From Tipula vernalis (lineage: Eukaryota > Arthropoda > Insecta > Diptera > Tipulidae): a stretch of DNA of 64,000 nt. Location of the stretch: positions 311,026,092-311,090,091 of the forward strand of contig OY282558.1 of assembly GCA_958295665.1 (NCBI GenBank). The letters run 5' to 3'. The notes beneath the pieces were generated by a model that did not search any database, had not been told where the DNA came from, and saw only the letters and a program-made list of their open reading frames with translations. Shown piece by piece: positions 13,553-24,555 of the stretch; the stretch's first letter is position 1; each line of letters opens with the position of its first letter. Position numbers and translations under genes: made by a program.

Positions 13553-13600
13553 AGTTGTTTATTTTATTACAATAAAATGCACTAAATCGGCTGTTCAACT

Positions 13601-14224
13601 GTACAGCATATTCTGTTAATCCCACCCTTAGGAACGTTTTTCTTGTGTTTTATTAATAGGTGTTTACTAATCGACAACTCGATAACCAATCCATTTAATC
13701 TTGAACCAAAATAAATAGTTAAGATTTTTACTGTACTTTTTGCTCTGCACATTAACGCATTTTTGCGTGGAAACGGGCAAAATAGCTGCTAAACCAAATT
13801 ATTATCTATCCTTTAGTGAATGCCTTAATCATCTGGAATGGAAATGTGTTATTTAATTTAATTTCCGCACAGTAAGCGTAAATAAGCTTGTCTTAATCCT
13901 TGTGTTTTGTAAAGATTTTCTTAAAGATTGCACTAGGTTCCCAGCATCACATTACATAGACTTAGTGAGTTCTAAATTAATAATTGAAAAATTGAATGCA
14001 GAATTGATCTGGATAAAAATTTGATATTAATTAAGGGATAAGTCAGCCTCTTCTTTCTAGAATCTCTTAGAAGAAATATTGACGTTTCACGACTTCAGTG
14101 GCTACAGTAAACCTATCTATGAATGACTGCGGTGTAAACTTACCAACTATTTAGAAAAGTAGAAAATTTAATCAAAAAAGTCGACATGATGCACGCAGTG
14201 TTACATTTAATTGAAATACTGAGC
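13601..14224. other. LINE leader and unassigned DNA
   Basis: The first 150 bases or so probably represent the 5' leader of the minus-strand Jockey-like element; the rest shows no coding or repeat structure that I recognise. Confidence 0.35.
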
Positions 14225-14900
14225 ACATTATATTGACTTCTTTTTAGTTACCTTATTGTGTATGTGGCCAATTGGCAAAATCTCTAGGATCAGATCCACA
14301 AATTTTTTTAATTTATCTAATTTTTAGTGGGAATGATAATGCACTAATCGAATTTGTCAGCCCCTGACGCTTCGCAAAAATTAGGGAGGTCTTTTCTGAC
14401 ACTTCATTAATTCTTGTTACATATAACGTAGTTTTTTTTTGGCTAATTGGCAAAATTTCAGATCAGACCCACAGAATTTTTTAGTTATTATTTTTGCTGA
14501 GAACGATATGGCATTAAACGAAGTCGTAAGCCAATCACAACAATTTGACAGGCGTTTTTTAATGCTGGTATAGCTTGTAGTTAATAAATTATATTTGTGG
14601 CCAATTGGCAAAATTTCTAAAATTAGATCCGCAGAATTTTATATGTAACCAATTTTTACTGGAAACGATAGGGCATCAAACATATTCGTAAGTCGCTGAC
14701 AATGCGCAAAAATAGGTGAAGTGTTTTTATGCTCTGTAAGCTTCTAGTTACTTCATTATATGTATCTAGGATATTAGCTTCTAGTTACTTATTAGAAATG
14801 TAACCAAATGGCAAATTTTTAGGATCAGAACCAATGATTTTTTGTCTAACAAATTTTTGCCGAAAACGATAAGATATAAAATGAAGTTGTAAGTCGTAAA
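14225..14900. repeat. Decayed satellite of ~160-175 bp, first block
   Basis: A sentence-like unit recurs: a GTGGCCAATTGGCAAAAT core, then AGGATCAGATCCACAGAATTTTTT, a GGGAACGATATGGCATCAAACGAA-like block, and GCTTCTAGTTACTTCATTATG. Copies of the core start near 14,264, 14,439, 14,597 and 14,800, giving periods of about 175, 158 and 203 bases; the last is lengthened by a local duplication of the TAGCTTCTAGTTAC motif. Monomers are strongly diverged. The array continues at 17.4-19.8 kb after insertions. Confidence 0.8.
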
Positions 14901-15118
14901 AATAAGGGAGAAACAAAATAACGTGCCCCTTTAAAAAGGAAGACCCCATTAAATTTTCGTTAACTAAATATGAAAATAAAAGGAAGCTACATAATTTCTT
15001 GTCATGCTTGGGTAGAAAGGATCAAAGTTAAGCGGCTTTGAGGAATATTTTTATCTTAGTATGTGAAATAGAAACGTTAATATTATTAAATTTAAGAGAA
15101 GTATGTCTGTTAATTAAA

Positions 15119-15572
15119 TAATTTTTTTCGGCTTTTTATAGAGACACAAATATATTACTGAAAATGGCATCCGCAAGATTTTCGATTGGTTATTCAGAAA
15201 TAAAATCAAGAGGCCAATTATTCATAATAATCTAATCCCATTGTGTTGGTATTTGGTTTCGGATTGAAAAAGTTTGTATACTCATCAGGTAGCTACGACC
15301 AAACTACAAAAATACAATTCCTACTTAACACAGATAGTGTCAAGTATGAACGTACAGACTTAGCGAATTGTATTCACTAAATCAAAAAACTCAAGGAAAC
15401 CCCTCATGTGTGTGTGTGTGTGTGTCTAATGCCCACACAATATTAAGAAGTTTAAGAGAACTATGTCTGTTTATCAAATAATTTGTTTCGGCTTTATTTG
15501 AGTATATATATTATGAATAATTGGCCATTTTCACTAATATATTTGTGTCTATAAAAAACCGAAAAAATCATT
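15119..15572. mobile_element. MITE with ~50-bp terminal inverted repeats
   Basis: The left end (TTTTTCGGCTTTTTATAGAG then ACACAAATATAT, ACTGAAAATGGC) reappears as its reverse complement at 15,521-15,572 (GGCCATTTTCAC, TAATATATTTGTGTCTATAA, AAACCGAAAAAAT). The arms are about 50 bp with few mismatches. The interior has no coding capacity and includes a GT microsatellite. A direct partial copy of the left flank (AGTATGTCTGTTAATTAAAT at about 15,101 versus ACTATGTCTGTTTATCAAAT at about 15,460) suggests a nested or duplicated structure. I cannot assign a superfamily. Confidence 0.65.
15405..15426. repeat. GT microsatellite
   Basis: A short run of about nine GT units lies inside the MITE. Confidence 0.9.
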
Positions 15573-15848
15573 TGTAAATATTATTATAAATGAAAATATT
15601 TTTAAAATTTTTCTGACGTTTTCATGTTTTCTATTTTAGTATAATTATTAAAAAACACAAATTTTTTAAAAGTCCTTCAATTTCTATGAATGTTAGAATT
15701 TGGAGAAAATGTGAAAGCAAGGGTTTAGGGCGGCAGCCGCTATCCTCTAAGGTATAAAAAGAATTAAAATAATATTTCAACACAATGTGTTCAAGTGGAG
15801 ATGTGGTGAGAATTTTTTTTTTCTACAAAAGCAAAATTTTTAACAACG

Positions 15849-16536
15849 ATGGAAGTTAATATAGAGGTTCAAAAAATATTTGAACATTGCCATAATCTTC
15901 GTGCTGCTGATTTGTATGTTACAGAAGCGAATGTGGAACTAAAATACAAAGCTGCCTCCACCACACAGCCTCAATCTCAAATAATTTGGAAGGTAACTCT
16001 GTAGAGTGTGCACAATTATCTCGTATTTACTTACCAAATAAGCAAGCATTTACGGTACCTTGAAGAGGAAATATTCATACTGTCAGAAAAGGAAGTTCAA
16101 AATGACAAAAATGTCATACTTGGAACTGTTTGAAAAATATAGGTTTTATCGGAGTCATGTTGCTCGCTAATGGATCGCACCTTTTATGTAGTTGCGACAA
16201 TTATGGCCCAACTATTTAGTATTCACGACGTCAGTAGCACTCAAATATGGAAGACGTGTAGCTTTTAAAGGAAAAAACATATTATAAAGAATTATGTAAG
16301 CATTTAGAAGATACCGATTCCAAAAAAATTGCAAAGTGGTTAAAAACCAATTATATTGAAAAACTAACCATTACTGATCCAAAATATGATCCAAGGGTCA
16401 TATGAAGGGGTCAATTGAAGATGCGTGCGAGGCAAATTTTCCGAGTACCTAGAATAGCGTAGAAGCATGGCATCGACAATTATAGACAAATTATCAAAAA
16501 ATTTGTAGCGGCGAACATTTTCCACAAAACCAAAAA
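15849..16536 (+). pseudogene. MULE transposase relic
   Basis: The frame opens at 15,849 with MEVNIEVQKIFEHCHNLRAA and runs for about 50 codons. Later fragments in shifting frames read MDRTFYVVATIMAQLFSIHD (near 16,171), where MULE transposases have the D-G-T-F-x-x-x-P motif with the first catalytic Asp, and NSVEAWHRQL (near 16,455), matching the conserved C-terminal N-S/N-x-x-E-x-x-H-R block. I assign it on these two motifs. Stops and frameshifts are frequent, so nothing functional remains. The second catalytic residue region is not clearly readable. Confidence 0.55.
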
Positions 16537-16883
16537 AAAAATGTAAAAAATATAAACTAATCAAAAAATGGTACCTATAACTGATTATATTGATAAGTTG
16601 AATAAATATAGGCTACATTATTCATCGGGTTGGTATTGTTATCCCAAATAAAAAAATCCCGAAAAAAACCCAAAAATCAAGTTTATTAAATATAACAGAT
16701 TTTTGAAATATTATTTTAATTCATTTTATACCTTAGAGGATGGGGCTGTCGCCCCAACCACCTTCTTCTCTTCTTTGACAACTTTTTAAGATTCTACAAA
16801 TCATTTAAATTTAAGAATTTTTAAAAAAAATTGTGCTGTTTAATAATTATTCACAAACTAAAATAGAGAACTCCCAAACCCCG

Positions 16884-16935
16884 CTTAGCATTGGACCCCT
16901 TTGCGCAAGGATGACAGGAAAACGTCCGACAAATT
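16884..16935 (+). ncRNA. U6 snRNA-like module, copy 1 (pseudogene)
   Basis: The + strand reads CTTAGCATTGGACCCC then TTTGCGCAAGGATGACAGG and AAAACGT. Metazoan U6 has GATTAGCATGG, CCCCTGCGCAAGGATGACAC and GCAAA-TCGTG in the same order. Only the 3' half of U6 is represented, inside the right arm of the MULE; the matching left arm lacks it. It is a fragment, not a functional gene. Confidence 0.6.
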
Positions 16936-17005
16936 TTAAAAATATATACTTACATTTATAATAATATTTACGTTTGTATTTGACATTTTAAAATAAAAAA
17001 TCTCC

Positions 17006-17058
17006 AAAGCCGCTTAGCATTGGTCCTTTCTGCACAAGGATGACAAGAATTGTTTTCA
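17006..17058 (+). ncRNA. U6 snRNA-like module, copy 2 (pseudogene)
   Basis: A second, more diverged copy of the neighbouring module reads CGCTTAGCATTGGTCC, TTTCTGCACAAGGATGACAA and GAATTG. It shares the CGCTTAGCATTGG variant with copy 1, so the two probably arose by local duplication, not by separate insertions. It lies just outside the best-aligned part of the MULE arm. Confidence 0.5.
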
Positions 17059-17440
17059 TATTGCAGTTATCAAAAATTTATTGTGGCCTTCCATTTTTCC
17101 ATTTTAATAGGGCACATTATTTTGTATGTTTTGAGGGGAATTTTTATTTTCGTGAATATGAAGGCATCCCATGTTCAGACCATCAACTAAATCACCTTTT
17201 TTCGAATTTATTTATTCTTCAATATTTTTTTTTGTCAATTTTTTCAGTAATGAAATAAATTAGTACCTTACCTTCTACTAATAATTTTGGATTTTTTATT
17301 TTGGAACTTTACTTAAATAAGTTTTCTATTTGGGCAAAAAAATTGGATCTTGGGATTTTGACTTCTTGGAATTTTTTTTTGGGATACAGTATACCGCTCC
17401 CACTTGAAGCCTATGACGATCAAAAAAAAAAATAATGGTT
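17059..17440. other. Unassigned AT-rich DNA
   Basis: Only short chance frames are visible. I recognise no repeat here. Confidence 0.4.
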
Positions 17441-18760
17441 TTATTTTTTGATGCTGGGATAACTTCTAGTTATCTTATTGTATTGTGGCCGTTTTGCAAA
17501 ATCTCTATGATCAGAACCCCAGAAATTTTTATTTAACTAACATTTGTTGGAAACTATTTGGCATCAAACGAAGTTGTTAACCGTAAAAATAAGTGATGTA
17601 ATCTTTAGTGCTGAGACAATTCTTATGTGACGTTTAAACGCAAAGTGAGTTATTTGCATTATTGACAGTTTCTTGTAAATTTCAGAAACTTAACTTAACC
17701 GTTTTGTTAAGCTAAGGTGTACATTTCGATGGAGCAAAATAATGGAATGTGATTTAATTTGGGGGTTAGGACAGTTTTAAAATTGTAAATACCGAGCTTT
17801 GCAACTATACGTTTCCTGTTCATTATAATGCAAAATACAAAATATGTTTTTCGTTAGCCATTTATTTGTTGGATTTAATTGTGAAATAATATTAAAAAAT
17901 TCTTCTAGATTAAGAGGAAACACAATATTAGATAATATAGGACAATTTTACGACAAATTACTCTTTTCGACAAATTTTTTAAGTATTTGTAGGAAAATAA
18001 CGTGCGTAATAAGGTAAAAGCACTTTGCGAGTGCCGTGCTTGAAATTCCCTTTGTCTCGTGACAAAGAACTTTTTTGCGCTCTTGATAGACAAATAACGA
18101 TTATCGCTGGCTTGGTTTTTGTATTTAACTTTAGTCTTTTTCAGTGAAAATATAAGGTTATTAATCGAGTTTATTAAAGCTTTCTTATTTGGTATTGGAT
18201 TCTTTGCAAAAACGAATCTAAAGACTTATGTTAAGAATGAAAAAACTTGGAAAAATGTAAATAGCGCAGTTTGCAATAAACTCATAGCTACTTCATTATG
18301 ACCAATTGACAAAATATGTAGGATCATATTCATTGATTTTTTTATTTAATCATCTTTTAGTGGAAACGATTTGACATCAAACGAATATTGTCCATGGCGA
18401 TCCGCAAAAATTAAGGTGCACTTTTTTATGCTGTGACAGCTTCTAGCTACATCATTATGTATGTGGCCAATTAGCAAAATCTATAGGATGTGATCCACAG
18501 AATTTTTTATTTAGCAATTTTTTTGTTGGGAACGTTATGGAATCAAATGACTTGATCAGCCGTAAAAATAACGGAGGTATTTTTTTATGCTACGATAGCT
18601 TCTAGTTACCTTGTCATGTATGTGACTAAGTAATTGGGAAAATCTCTAGCTTCAGGTCTACAGAATTTAAAATTTTCTTTGGAGACAATGCGGCAGCAAA
18701 CGACGTTTTTAGCCTCTGGCCATCCGCAAAATACGAAAAGGCAGTCAAATCCCGCTATAA
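17441..18760. repeat. Decayed satellite, second block
   Basis: Further monomers of the satellite seen at 14.2-14.9 kb: core starts near 17,485, 18,297, 18,463 and 18,622. The last three are spaced about 166 and 159 bases. The interval 17,640-18,270 carries no recognisable monomer and may be an insertion or fully eroded copies. Confidence 0.7.
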
Positions 18761-18840
18761 CAAACCACGTTCGATAAAAACAAACTTTATGGAAATACTT
18801 CGAAAATGTATATCTGAAACTACGGTTTTAACACTAGACT

Positions 18841-19598
18841 ATTATTATTATTATTATTGAAGGGCCATGTGGGCGATCAGCCACCTCGCACTGCGACCTA
18901 AAAGACCTATTGTTCTGGACCCTGCTTAATTATCCGTCCAGTCAATATTCAGGTTCTTAATAAACTTGATAATACTGCCGGCCGGTACGTTATACATACT
19001 ATCTGGGCTTATTGCTCTCCCTCTTTGATGTTTACTACAGAATGTAGTTTCGCTAGAAATACGGTAGCATTGGAACTCAAGGACTTCGAGAGGGCCGTCC
19101 CACTCCCGTATATTCCTACCCCTGCTCCGCCTTTCGTTTGAGTTTACTCTTACGAGTTGCTGGTAATTGCAAATCGCCTGTAGGTCACCCAGCTTTACTA
19201 CAGGTAAACTAAATAAAACTGGAGAGTACCTGGTATCCAGAGTCCTTATACTTTGGACTGATTAACTTATCAGCCATTCATCCATTGGCATATGCTGTTC
19301 CACCTTAGATTAGGGTTTTTTGTCAAGGTTTTCTCCTTTTGCGCCGTACTTTAGCCTGTGCCAAATGGCCAAAAGTATGCTAAATGGCCTTAGTTACCAG
19401 TGGTTGCCACGAGGAGGCAGCACGCACACTTGCGAATTGTGAACAGGTTACCCCTTACACAATTGTACGCATAACGCAGCTGCCTAATATATGATCAAAA
19501 CAGCCCACGTAATGCGCACCCTACTGGAAGGTTACGGAGCTGGTAGATTAATCTACTCAACTTTGGCCCCCCCCCTCTCCAATAGACGCCAAACCACC
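18841..19598 (-). mobile_element. 5'-truncated non-LTR retrotransposon, copy A
   Basis: A 758-bp insertion is flanked by TAACACTAGA at 18,829-18,838 and again at 19,599-19,608, a 10-bp target duplication with one further mismatch beyond it. The left edge is (ATT)6, which on the element strand is an AAT-repeat 3' tail, as in I-like LINEs. A C-terminal coding end and a 3' UTR follow (18,926-19,261). It landed inside the satellite. A second, shorter copy of the same family is at 56,643-57,037. The left 380 bases align with that copy; the right half (19,262-19,598) is unique here and has no clear frame. Confidence 0.75.
18926..19261 (-). pseudogene. LINE C-terminal ORF end, copy A
   Basis: The minus strand has 111 open codons ending in TAA, with LFSLPVVKLGDLQAICNYQQ, REWDGPLEVLEFQCYRISS, RGRAISPDSMYNVPAGSII and KNLNIDWTDN. 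The frame is conserved in copy B at 57 kb, where most differences are conservative or silent, so this is a real protein end and not a chance ORF. Its position just before a short 3' UTR and AAT tail makes it the C terminus of the element's last ORF. I do not recognise a domain in it; RNase H or RT motifs are not part of this segment. Confidence 0.65.
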
Positions 19599-19608
19599 TA
19601 ACACTAGA

Positions 19609-19850
19609 TTATAACAAACATATGCTTATAACAAACATTACAACAGTCCATTCAATGTTTGTCCGAATTTTTTATTAAACCAATTTTTGTTGTGAATGAT
19701 GAAATGAAATTACCTTATAATCCTCTGTGATCCGAGGAGGTAATTTTTGATGTTGGGATGGCTTCTTCTTACTTCAATATGTATGTGGCTAATTATTAAA
19801 TTCTCTGGCTTGAATCACCAACTAATTTAGACATCAAACGAAGTGGTAAG
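19609..19850. repeat. Decayed satellite, last monomers
   Basis: Satellite blocks resume after the LINE insertion: GAATTTTTTATTAAACCAATTT near 19,660 and a core ATGTATGTGGCTAATTATTAAA near 19,780, followed by a GACATCAAACGAAGTGGTAAGC block. Confidence 0.6.
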
Positions 19851-20859
19851 CCTGGTGGTCTAATTGGACTTAAGGGAATATTGGGCGTATGGAATTTGGT
19901 GAGCCCATATATCGGTCGGATCATTGTCTGAAATTTCGTAAGCCTCGTGATCAATTTTCAGTTGAGTCATTTTGTTTTGGTAGTCTAATAGGTTCAGTAA
20001 TGCTGTACTGCTGTTTTTATAAAAAAGTTACATAAGTATTATGGGGGGCCCGGGAGGTATAATATGGATCTTTAACTTATGTATTTCTTTGATTGATTAA
20101 TTTTGAGTGTACGACCAAGCATAAAGGAGTATCTCCCGGTTGACGGCGAGCCCACCGTATATCCTTTTTTACATTTACTGAAAGGATTGGATAGGATTGT
20201 TAGTATATGATTGAGAACGACCCAGTTACAAACACCTTGACGGTCAAGTGTTAGTAGTTAGATTTTTTCTAAAAATTACTTTACTACATTTTTACTAAAA
20301 ACTGCTTTCAATACTTGGTATCCCAAAGTAAATATTAATTAGTTATCAATTACCCCTTTTATGTTTTCGACCACCTTACTTCCTCCGGCCGTTTTTAATT
20401 GATTGATTGATTTTTAAATCACTAATCATACTTTCAACCAATTAAGTTTAAATTTAAGTTAAATTTAATTTCTATAAACCTGTTAAGAATTAATCTTTAA
20501 GTACTACAAAATCTTAATGTTAATATTGGTGTTTGTTTCCCTTGGCTGCTTCAGATCCCAGAATCCACCGCCGAAAATTTGTTGTTGCAGTATAATTAAG
20601 AGCTATCTAAATCTAATTATTAACTAACTAGTTTTTAGACTTACAACTGCATTCGGAAATAATTATTATTTGGTTGGGTCACATTTCTGTACACTTTTTA
20701 AATTCTAATCAATAATAATTTAAATTGTATAGTAAGTATAATTAATAATACCCATTTATTTAAATGATTTCCTCCATACTGGTCACTATAGCAACTTAAA
20801 CTACGGTTTAGCACAACTGCTAATATAAATGAAGCATTTCCTTCATAAGATCATCCCAA
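19851..20859. other. Unassigned DNA
   Basis: No coding region is evident. The string TATGGATCTTTAACTTATGT at about 20,063 is repeated exactly at about 24,605, where it forms part of a U6-like pseudogene, so a small fragment of the same repeat may lie here. Confidence 0.4.
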
Positions 20860-21590
20860 AGAACCCAAAATGAGAGTAGAGAGTGCAACAAAATTTACAT
20901 AAACGTCTGTTACGCTTGTTAAGAAGTGAATTAAACGATTTAAAGAAGCTTGGTAGAGGGCGTAAAAGGGCCACATTTAAATGAGGCGATAAAATGATTT
21001 GTGAGGGACTACAACAACAACTAATTAAAAAGTAGTTTGACTATTCTTCGATACAATCAGAAGCAAGTTCCAAGAAAGCGGCTGAAAAGCAGAAGTACAA
21101 TTACCAAACCATTATTGACTGAAAAGCATATGGAAAAAAGGATTAGTTGGGCATATGAAATTTTGAATCGGGAATGGAGTAAATCTTTCTACATACCATT
21201 AAACATCCCGCAAAGATTCATGTTTATGGATGCTTCTCTTCTAAGGGATTCTGATGGTCAATTATATTTACGAGAAACCTGGACGCCGAATTTATGATCC
21301 AGTTGTATAAAAAGAGTTTATTGACATCGGATGAAAAATTATATGGGCCTAGCTGCGGAAGGAACAAAATGATATAACAACATTAAATCAGCCGTCGCAG
21401 AGCCCAGATGGAAATCCCATGGAAAATGTTTGGTCGCGTATGAAGACAAAGCCTAAAGGGAGAAAAATAAATACAACAGAGCAGCTTACTTTGGCGCTAA
21501 AACGGATTTAGAGTGATCTTAACTTGGAATACGTGCAAAAATTGAGCGAAAGTTGCCCACGAAGATGCCACAGGCGATAATAGATAACAA
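20860..21590 (+). pseudogene. Tc1-like transposase relic
   Basis: An eroded N-terminal HTH linker reads LGRGRKRATFK (near 20,950). The open segment 21,037-21,297 has KPLLTEKHMEKRISWAYEIL and FMDASLLRDSDGQLYLRETW, matching the Tc1 stretch around the first catalytic Asp (usually F-S-D-E-S). After a gap the end reads QSPDGNPMENVWSRMKTKPK and KLSESCPRRCHR, the S-P-D-x-N-P-I-E-N motif with the third acidic residue and the usual C-terminal M-P-R-R. The central segment with the second Asp (Q-Q-D-N) is missing, so an internal deletion of roughly 60-70 codons has occurred. Terminal repeats were not found. Confidence 0.75.
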
Positions 21591-21647
21591 CGGCGACTGG
21601 ACGCCTTATTAATATAATGGCAAAAACTGTTGTTTAGAGTACCTTAA

Positions 21648-23280
21648 TAATATAATTTGATGTTAGATAGAAAGAAATAGTTTTACATTTAGCTATATTC
21701 AGGGACAATTTGTTGTTAGCCGACCAGACAGAAAATGTGTCTAAATCCCTTTGCAACCTAAGACAGTCAGATACACTATAAATTGGTGCAAATATTTTCA
21801 AATCGTCTGCATACAGCAGGCAATGCGCAAACTCAAAGCACTGAACAACATCATTAATAAATAGTGAAAAAAGAAGGGGTCCAATATGACTTCCCTGTGG
21901 GATACCTGAGGTAACTCGAAATAAAACTGAGGACTAGTCATAAATCTTAACATACTGCCATCGATCCGAAAGATAAGATTGAAGCCACTTAGTTGGAATG
22001 AATTGACAGTTCAATTTCCCAAGGTTATTGATAAATATCGAATGGTCAATCTTATCAAAAGCCTTTGAGAAGTCCGTGTACACAATATCCAGTTGTTGCC
22101 TGATTGCAATACTGCTATGTAAGTGAGCACAAAAGGAAATCAGGTTGGTCACTATGGATCTTCCAGGATAAAAGCCATGTTGAGCAGGACAAATTAACGT
22201 TTTCAAATGACAAAACAGAAATTTTTGTACCAACGGTTCGAATAGTTTCGGTATAGCAGAGAGTATAGCGATCCCACGGTAATTGCTGATTTCACACCTT
22301 TAGCCCGATTTATAAATCGGGCGAATGAAGAAAATCTTCCAAGGCTTCGGGAATACCCCTGTACGGAAGCTTTCGTTAAAAATAAACGCGAGAGGAACAG
22401 CTAAACCATCCGCACAGTTTTTCATAAGGATGGGTGGAATGCCGTCATGTCCTGAGCCCTTATTCACGTCAAGTCGCGCCAAACTATCAGAGATCTCATC
22501 TACAGAAAACCTCAACAGACTATTTTCCGAACAGTCTCTAGAATTAGTAATAGTAGTATGAGATTGCTCATAGACAAACTTTAAATAGCTGGCAAATGAA
22601 TTACAGAATTTTTAAGATTAGTAGTAAGATCTTCTTCAATCTGCAAAATATAATTATTATAAAGGAACCGGTTTAAAATTCGAAACTCCATACGGTATGC
22701 ATTGAACGCAGAGTAAAACTTATCACCATGTACTCAATATAATGAATGAAGTTTATTACGACGCTTCTTGAGTAGCACAAGTTTATAATTATACCATGGC
22801 TCACGAAATTGCAGTTTGTCTTTTACCTTTGGAACAAACATTACGATGCCAGCCATGATCCGCTCGTCCAGCAGACTGACAATCTTGTTCAAGTCCACTC
22901 CTCGTTGAAGAAAGCTCCAGTCCGAATTGGCTAGAAATTCGTTTAAAGAGACATAATCTGCACATCTAAATTTAAAATGAGAATCATTATTGTAAGTAAA
23001 ATTAGTAATACACTTTTCATGAAATATATTTATCATAATAGGAGTATGGTAAATGCTCGCGCAGCCATTGAAATCCTCACAAGATGAAATCTCCTAATGT
23101 AAAACATTAGTAGCGAAAACCAGGTCCAAAAACTTGCTGCAGCTGTTGGACACTCTGTTCTGTTGAGTGGTAGCAATGCTCGCAAAATATTCTATCGTAT
23201 GTAACACCGTTTCGTCTGTAGAAGACGAAGTAAAAACTCCATCAACATCGCACCAAATAGCCTTATCTAAGGTGTTTCAT
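21648..23280 (-). pseudogene. LINE endonuclease end plus RT, second family
   Basis: Reading the minus strand from 23,280: an endonuclease C terminus (NSCSKFLDLVFATNVLH), a linker (23,036-22,734, with EPWYNYKLVLLKKRRNKLHS), RT fingers (VNKGSGHDGIPPILMKNCAD; SNYRGIAILSAIPKLFE), motif A (LDIVYTDFSKAFDKIDH), motif B (SGIPQGSHIGPLLFSLFIND) and motif C (LLYADDLKIF). Catalytic Asp residues are intact, but several stops and frameshifts break the frame. The NYRGIAILSAIPK variant and YADD box separate it from the Jockey-like element at 10 kb. It is truncated after motif C, near the Tc1 relic's end. Confidence 0.85.
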
Positions 23281-24260
23281 TGGTTTTTGTTTAGTTCGTA
23301 ATTAAATTTAAAAAAATTAAAAAAAAATGTTGCTGCCAAAATCCATATTATAAGCCACGCCCATAATTTTGTCGAAATCACATCCTAACTTTTTTGTCAT
23401 CAGTTTCCGATTTCTTTGCGACAACCTTCATAGTAAATCCTATAAGTCGGACACTATTGCTGAAAAAATGTCGGTGATGAAATCAGCAAAATGTCCGAGA
23501 AAAGCAAAAACTTTCGGAAACAAAAATACTTGGGATTTGCCAGCGATGTACTAATATTTATCGAATTTATCTAACATTTGTACTAGAATAACATCGCAAA
23601 GAAATTCAAATTGCGGCTCGGCGGTTTTTAGCTAAATTGACATTTCGCAAAGCAACTTTGTATCCAACCGAAGTGAAATTCACAAAAATATCAACATAAG
23701 CAAGATTATCTTCCTTTAGACTCGACCAGCAGCAATCGATATTGCAGAAACCCTCCACTGGGACAAATTAAATACCTTTAAGCAGACCTCCCGTTCACGA
23801 CACGCTACTCACTAAATCAATTCGAGGAATTTAAACAAGATTGTATTAATCCAACTACAAATAAACAAGCATTACGTGAATCTTATTAAAACTTGAATAA
23901 AGAAACGATACAATAACGTATACTCATCCGCTTTTTCAGAAATTCATCAAAGATGGTTGTAGATTGCAAAAATGAAATTCAACAGTAATAGAGCCTTTAA
24001 AAACTTGATTGGTGCTATAGATGAAAAGGGTACACATCTATGACTATATCTGATATTTGTAATGCTGAAATGCGATTTACAGATGTTTAACAAGATAGCC
24101 AAGTTCAGTTCCTGATATACGAGTTTTTTAAAAAATCTCTTATTTTTCATTATGTAAATCGAAATAAGTCATCATTTCGCCTACGATGTACAATCACTCA
24201 CAAAATTTACAATTCACCACTCATTTATAATTTAGTTCAAATTGCAAATAGACATCAATA
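23281..24260. other. Unassigned DNA after the LINE
   Basis: Weak frames such as QIAARRF-LAKLTFRKATLYPT (about 23,600) hint at eroded coding sequence, but I cannot tie them to a family. Confidence 0.35.
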
Positions 24261-24261
24261 T

Positions 24262-24476
24262 AATTCACACAATAATACACACATTTTTAAAAAAACACTT
24301 GTTTTAATATTTCGCAAATTTTATAGGTTTTAAAAAATCACACGATCTATTTCGGCTTGTTAGGCCATCATGAAGAGTATCTACTAAACTGAGATGGAGT
24401 GATTTTTTAAAACCTATAAAATTTGCGAAATAATGAACAAATGTTTTTTTAAAATGTGTATATTAAGTGTGTTTCG
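24262..24476. repeat. Long hairpin with perfect 32-bp core
   Basis: The segment 24,309-24,340 (ATTTCGCAAATTTTATAGGT then TTTAAAAAATCA) is the exact reverse complement of 24,400-24,431. Similarity extends outward with mismatches to about 24,262 and 24,476, giving arms near 75-80 bp around a 59-base centre. This is the form of a MITE or of a solo inverted-repeat end. No coding sequence lies in the centre. Confidence 0.8.
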
Positions 24477-24555
24477 CCAAGTGCCCACGGCAGATAGTGT
24501 AAAAATTATTAAAATAATTTTTAATAAAAATAAATTATTAAGGAAAATTAAAAAC

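Larger units (their letters stand above)
10103..13600 (-). mobile_element. Jockey-like LINE, near full length, broken
   Basis: On the minus strand a gag-like ORF1 with zinc knuckles (13,552-12,579) is followed, with a slight overlap, by ORF2 carrying an APE-type endonuclease (about 12,590-11,428) and a reverse transcriptase (11,295 to about 10,103). This order, the three CCHC knuckles and the absence of RNase H are the plan of the Jockey clade. Such elements copy themselves by nicking the target and reverse-transcribing their RNA in place. Both ORFs carry frameshifts and stops, so the copy is inactive. The 5' leader probably continues to about 13,750. I could not fix either terminus or a target duplication. 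Confidence 0.88.
15572..16985 (+). mobile_element. Mutator-like element (MULE) relic with long TIRs
   Basis: The sequence 15,575-15,785 (GTAAATATTATTATAAATG, GACGTTTTC, TCTATTTTAGT, ATAATTATTAAA, then a GGGCGGCAGCCGC block and CTATCCTCTAAGGTATAAAA) recurs inverted at about 16,690-16,980. Long inverted repeats of 200 bp or more enclosing a transposase are typical of MULEs. Between the arms lies the transposase relic at 15,849-16,536. The right arm is longer than the left because it holds U6-like modules that the left arm lacks. The element interrupts the satellite that flanks it at 14.9 and 17.45 kb. Confidence 0.65.

Noticed and set aside
15460..15500. Direct copy of the MITE left flank, considered as a long target duplication
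   Set aside because: It is too long and diverged for a target duplication, and lies inside the proposed element; more likely an internal rearrangement.
14225..19850. CRISPR-like alternation of repeat and spacer
   Set aside because: Units are 160-175 bases, diverged, with homologous rather than unique interiors, in a eukaryotic genome; this is a satellite.
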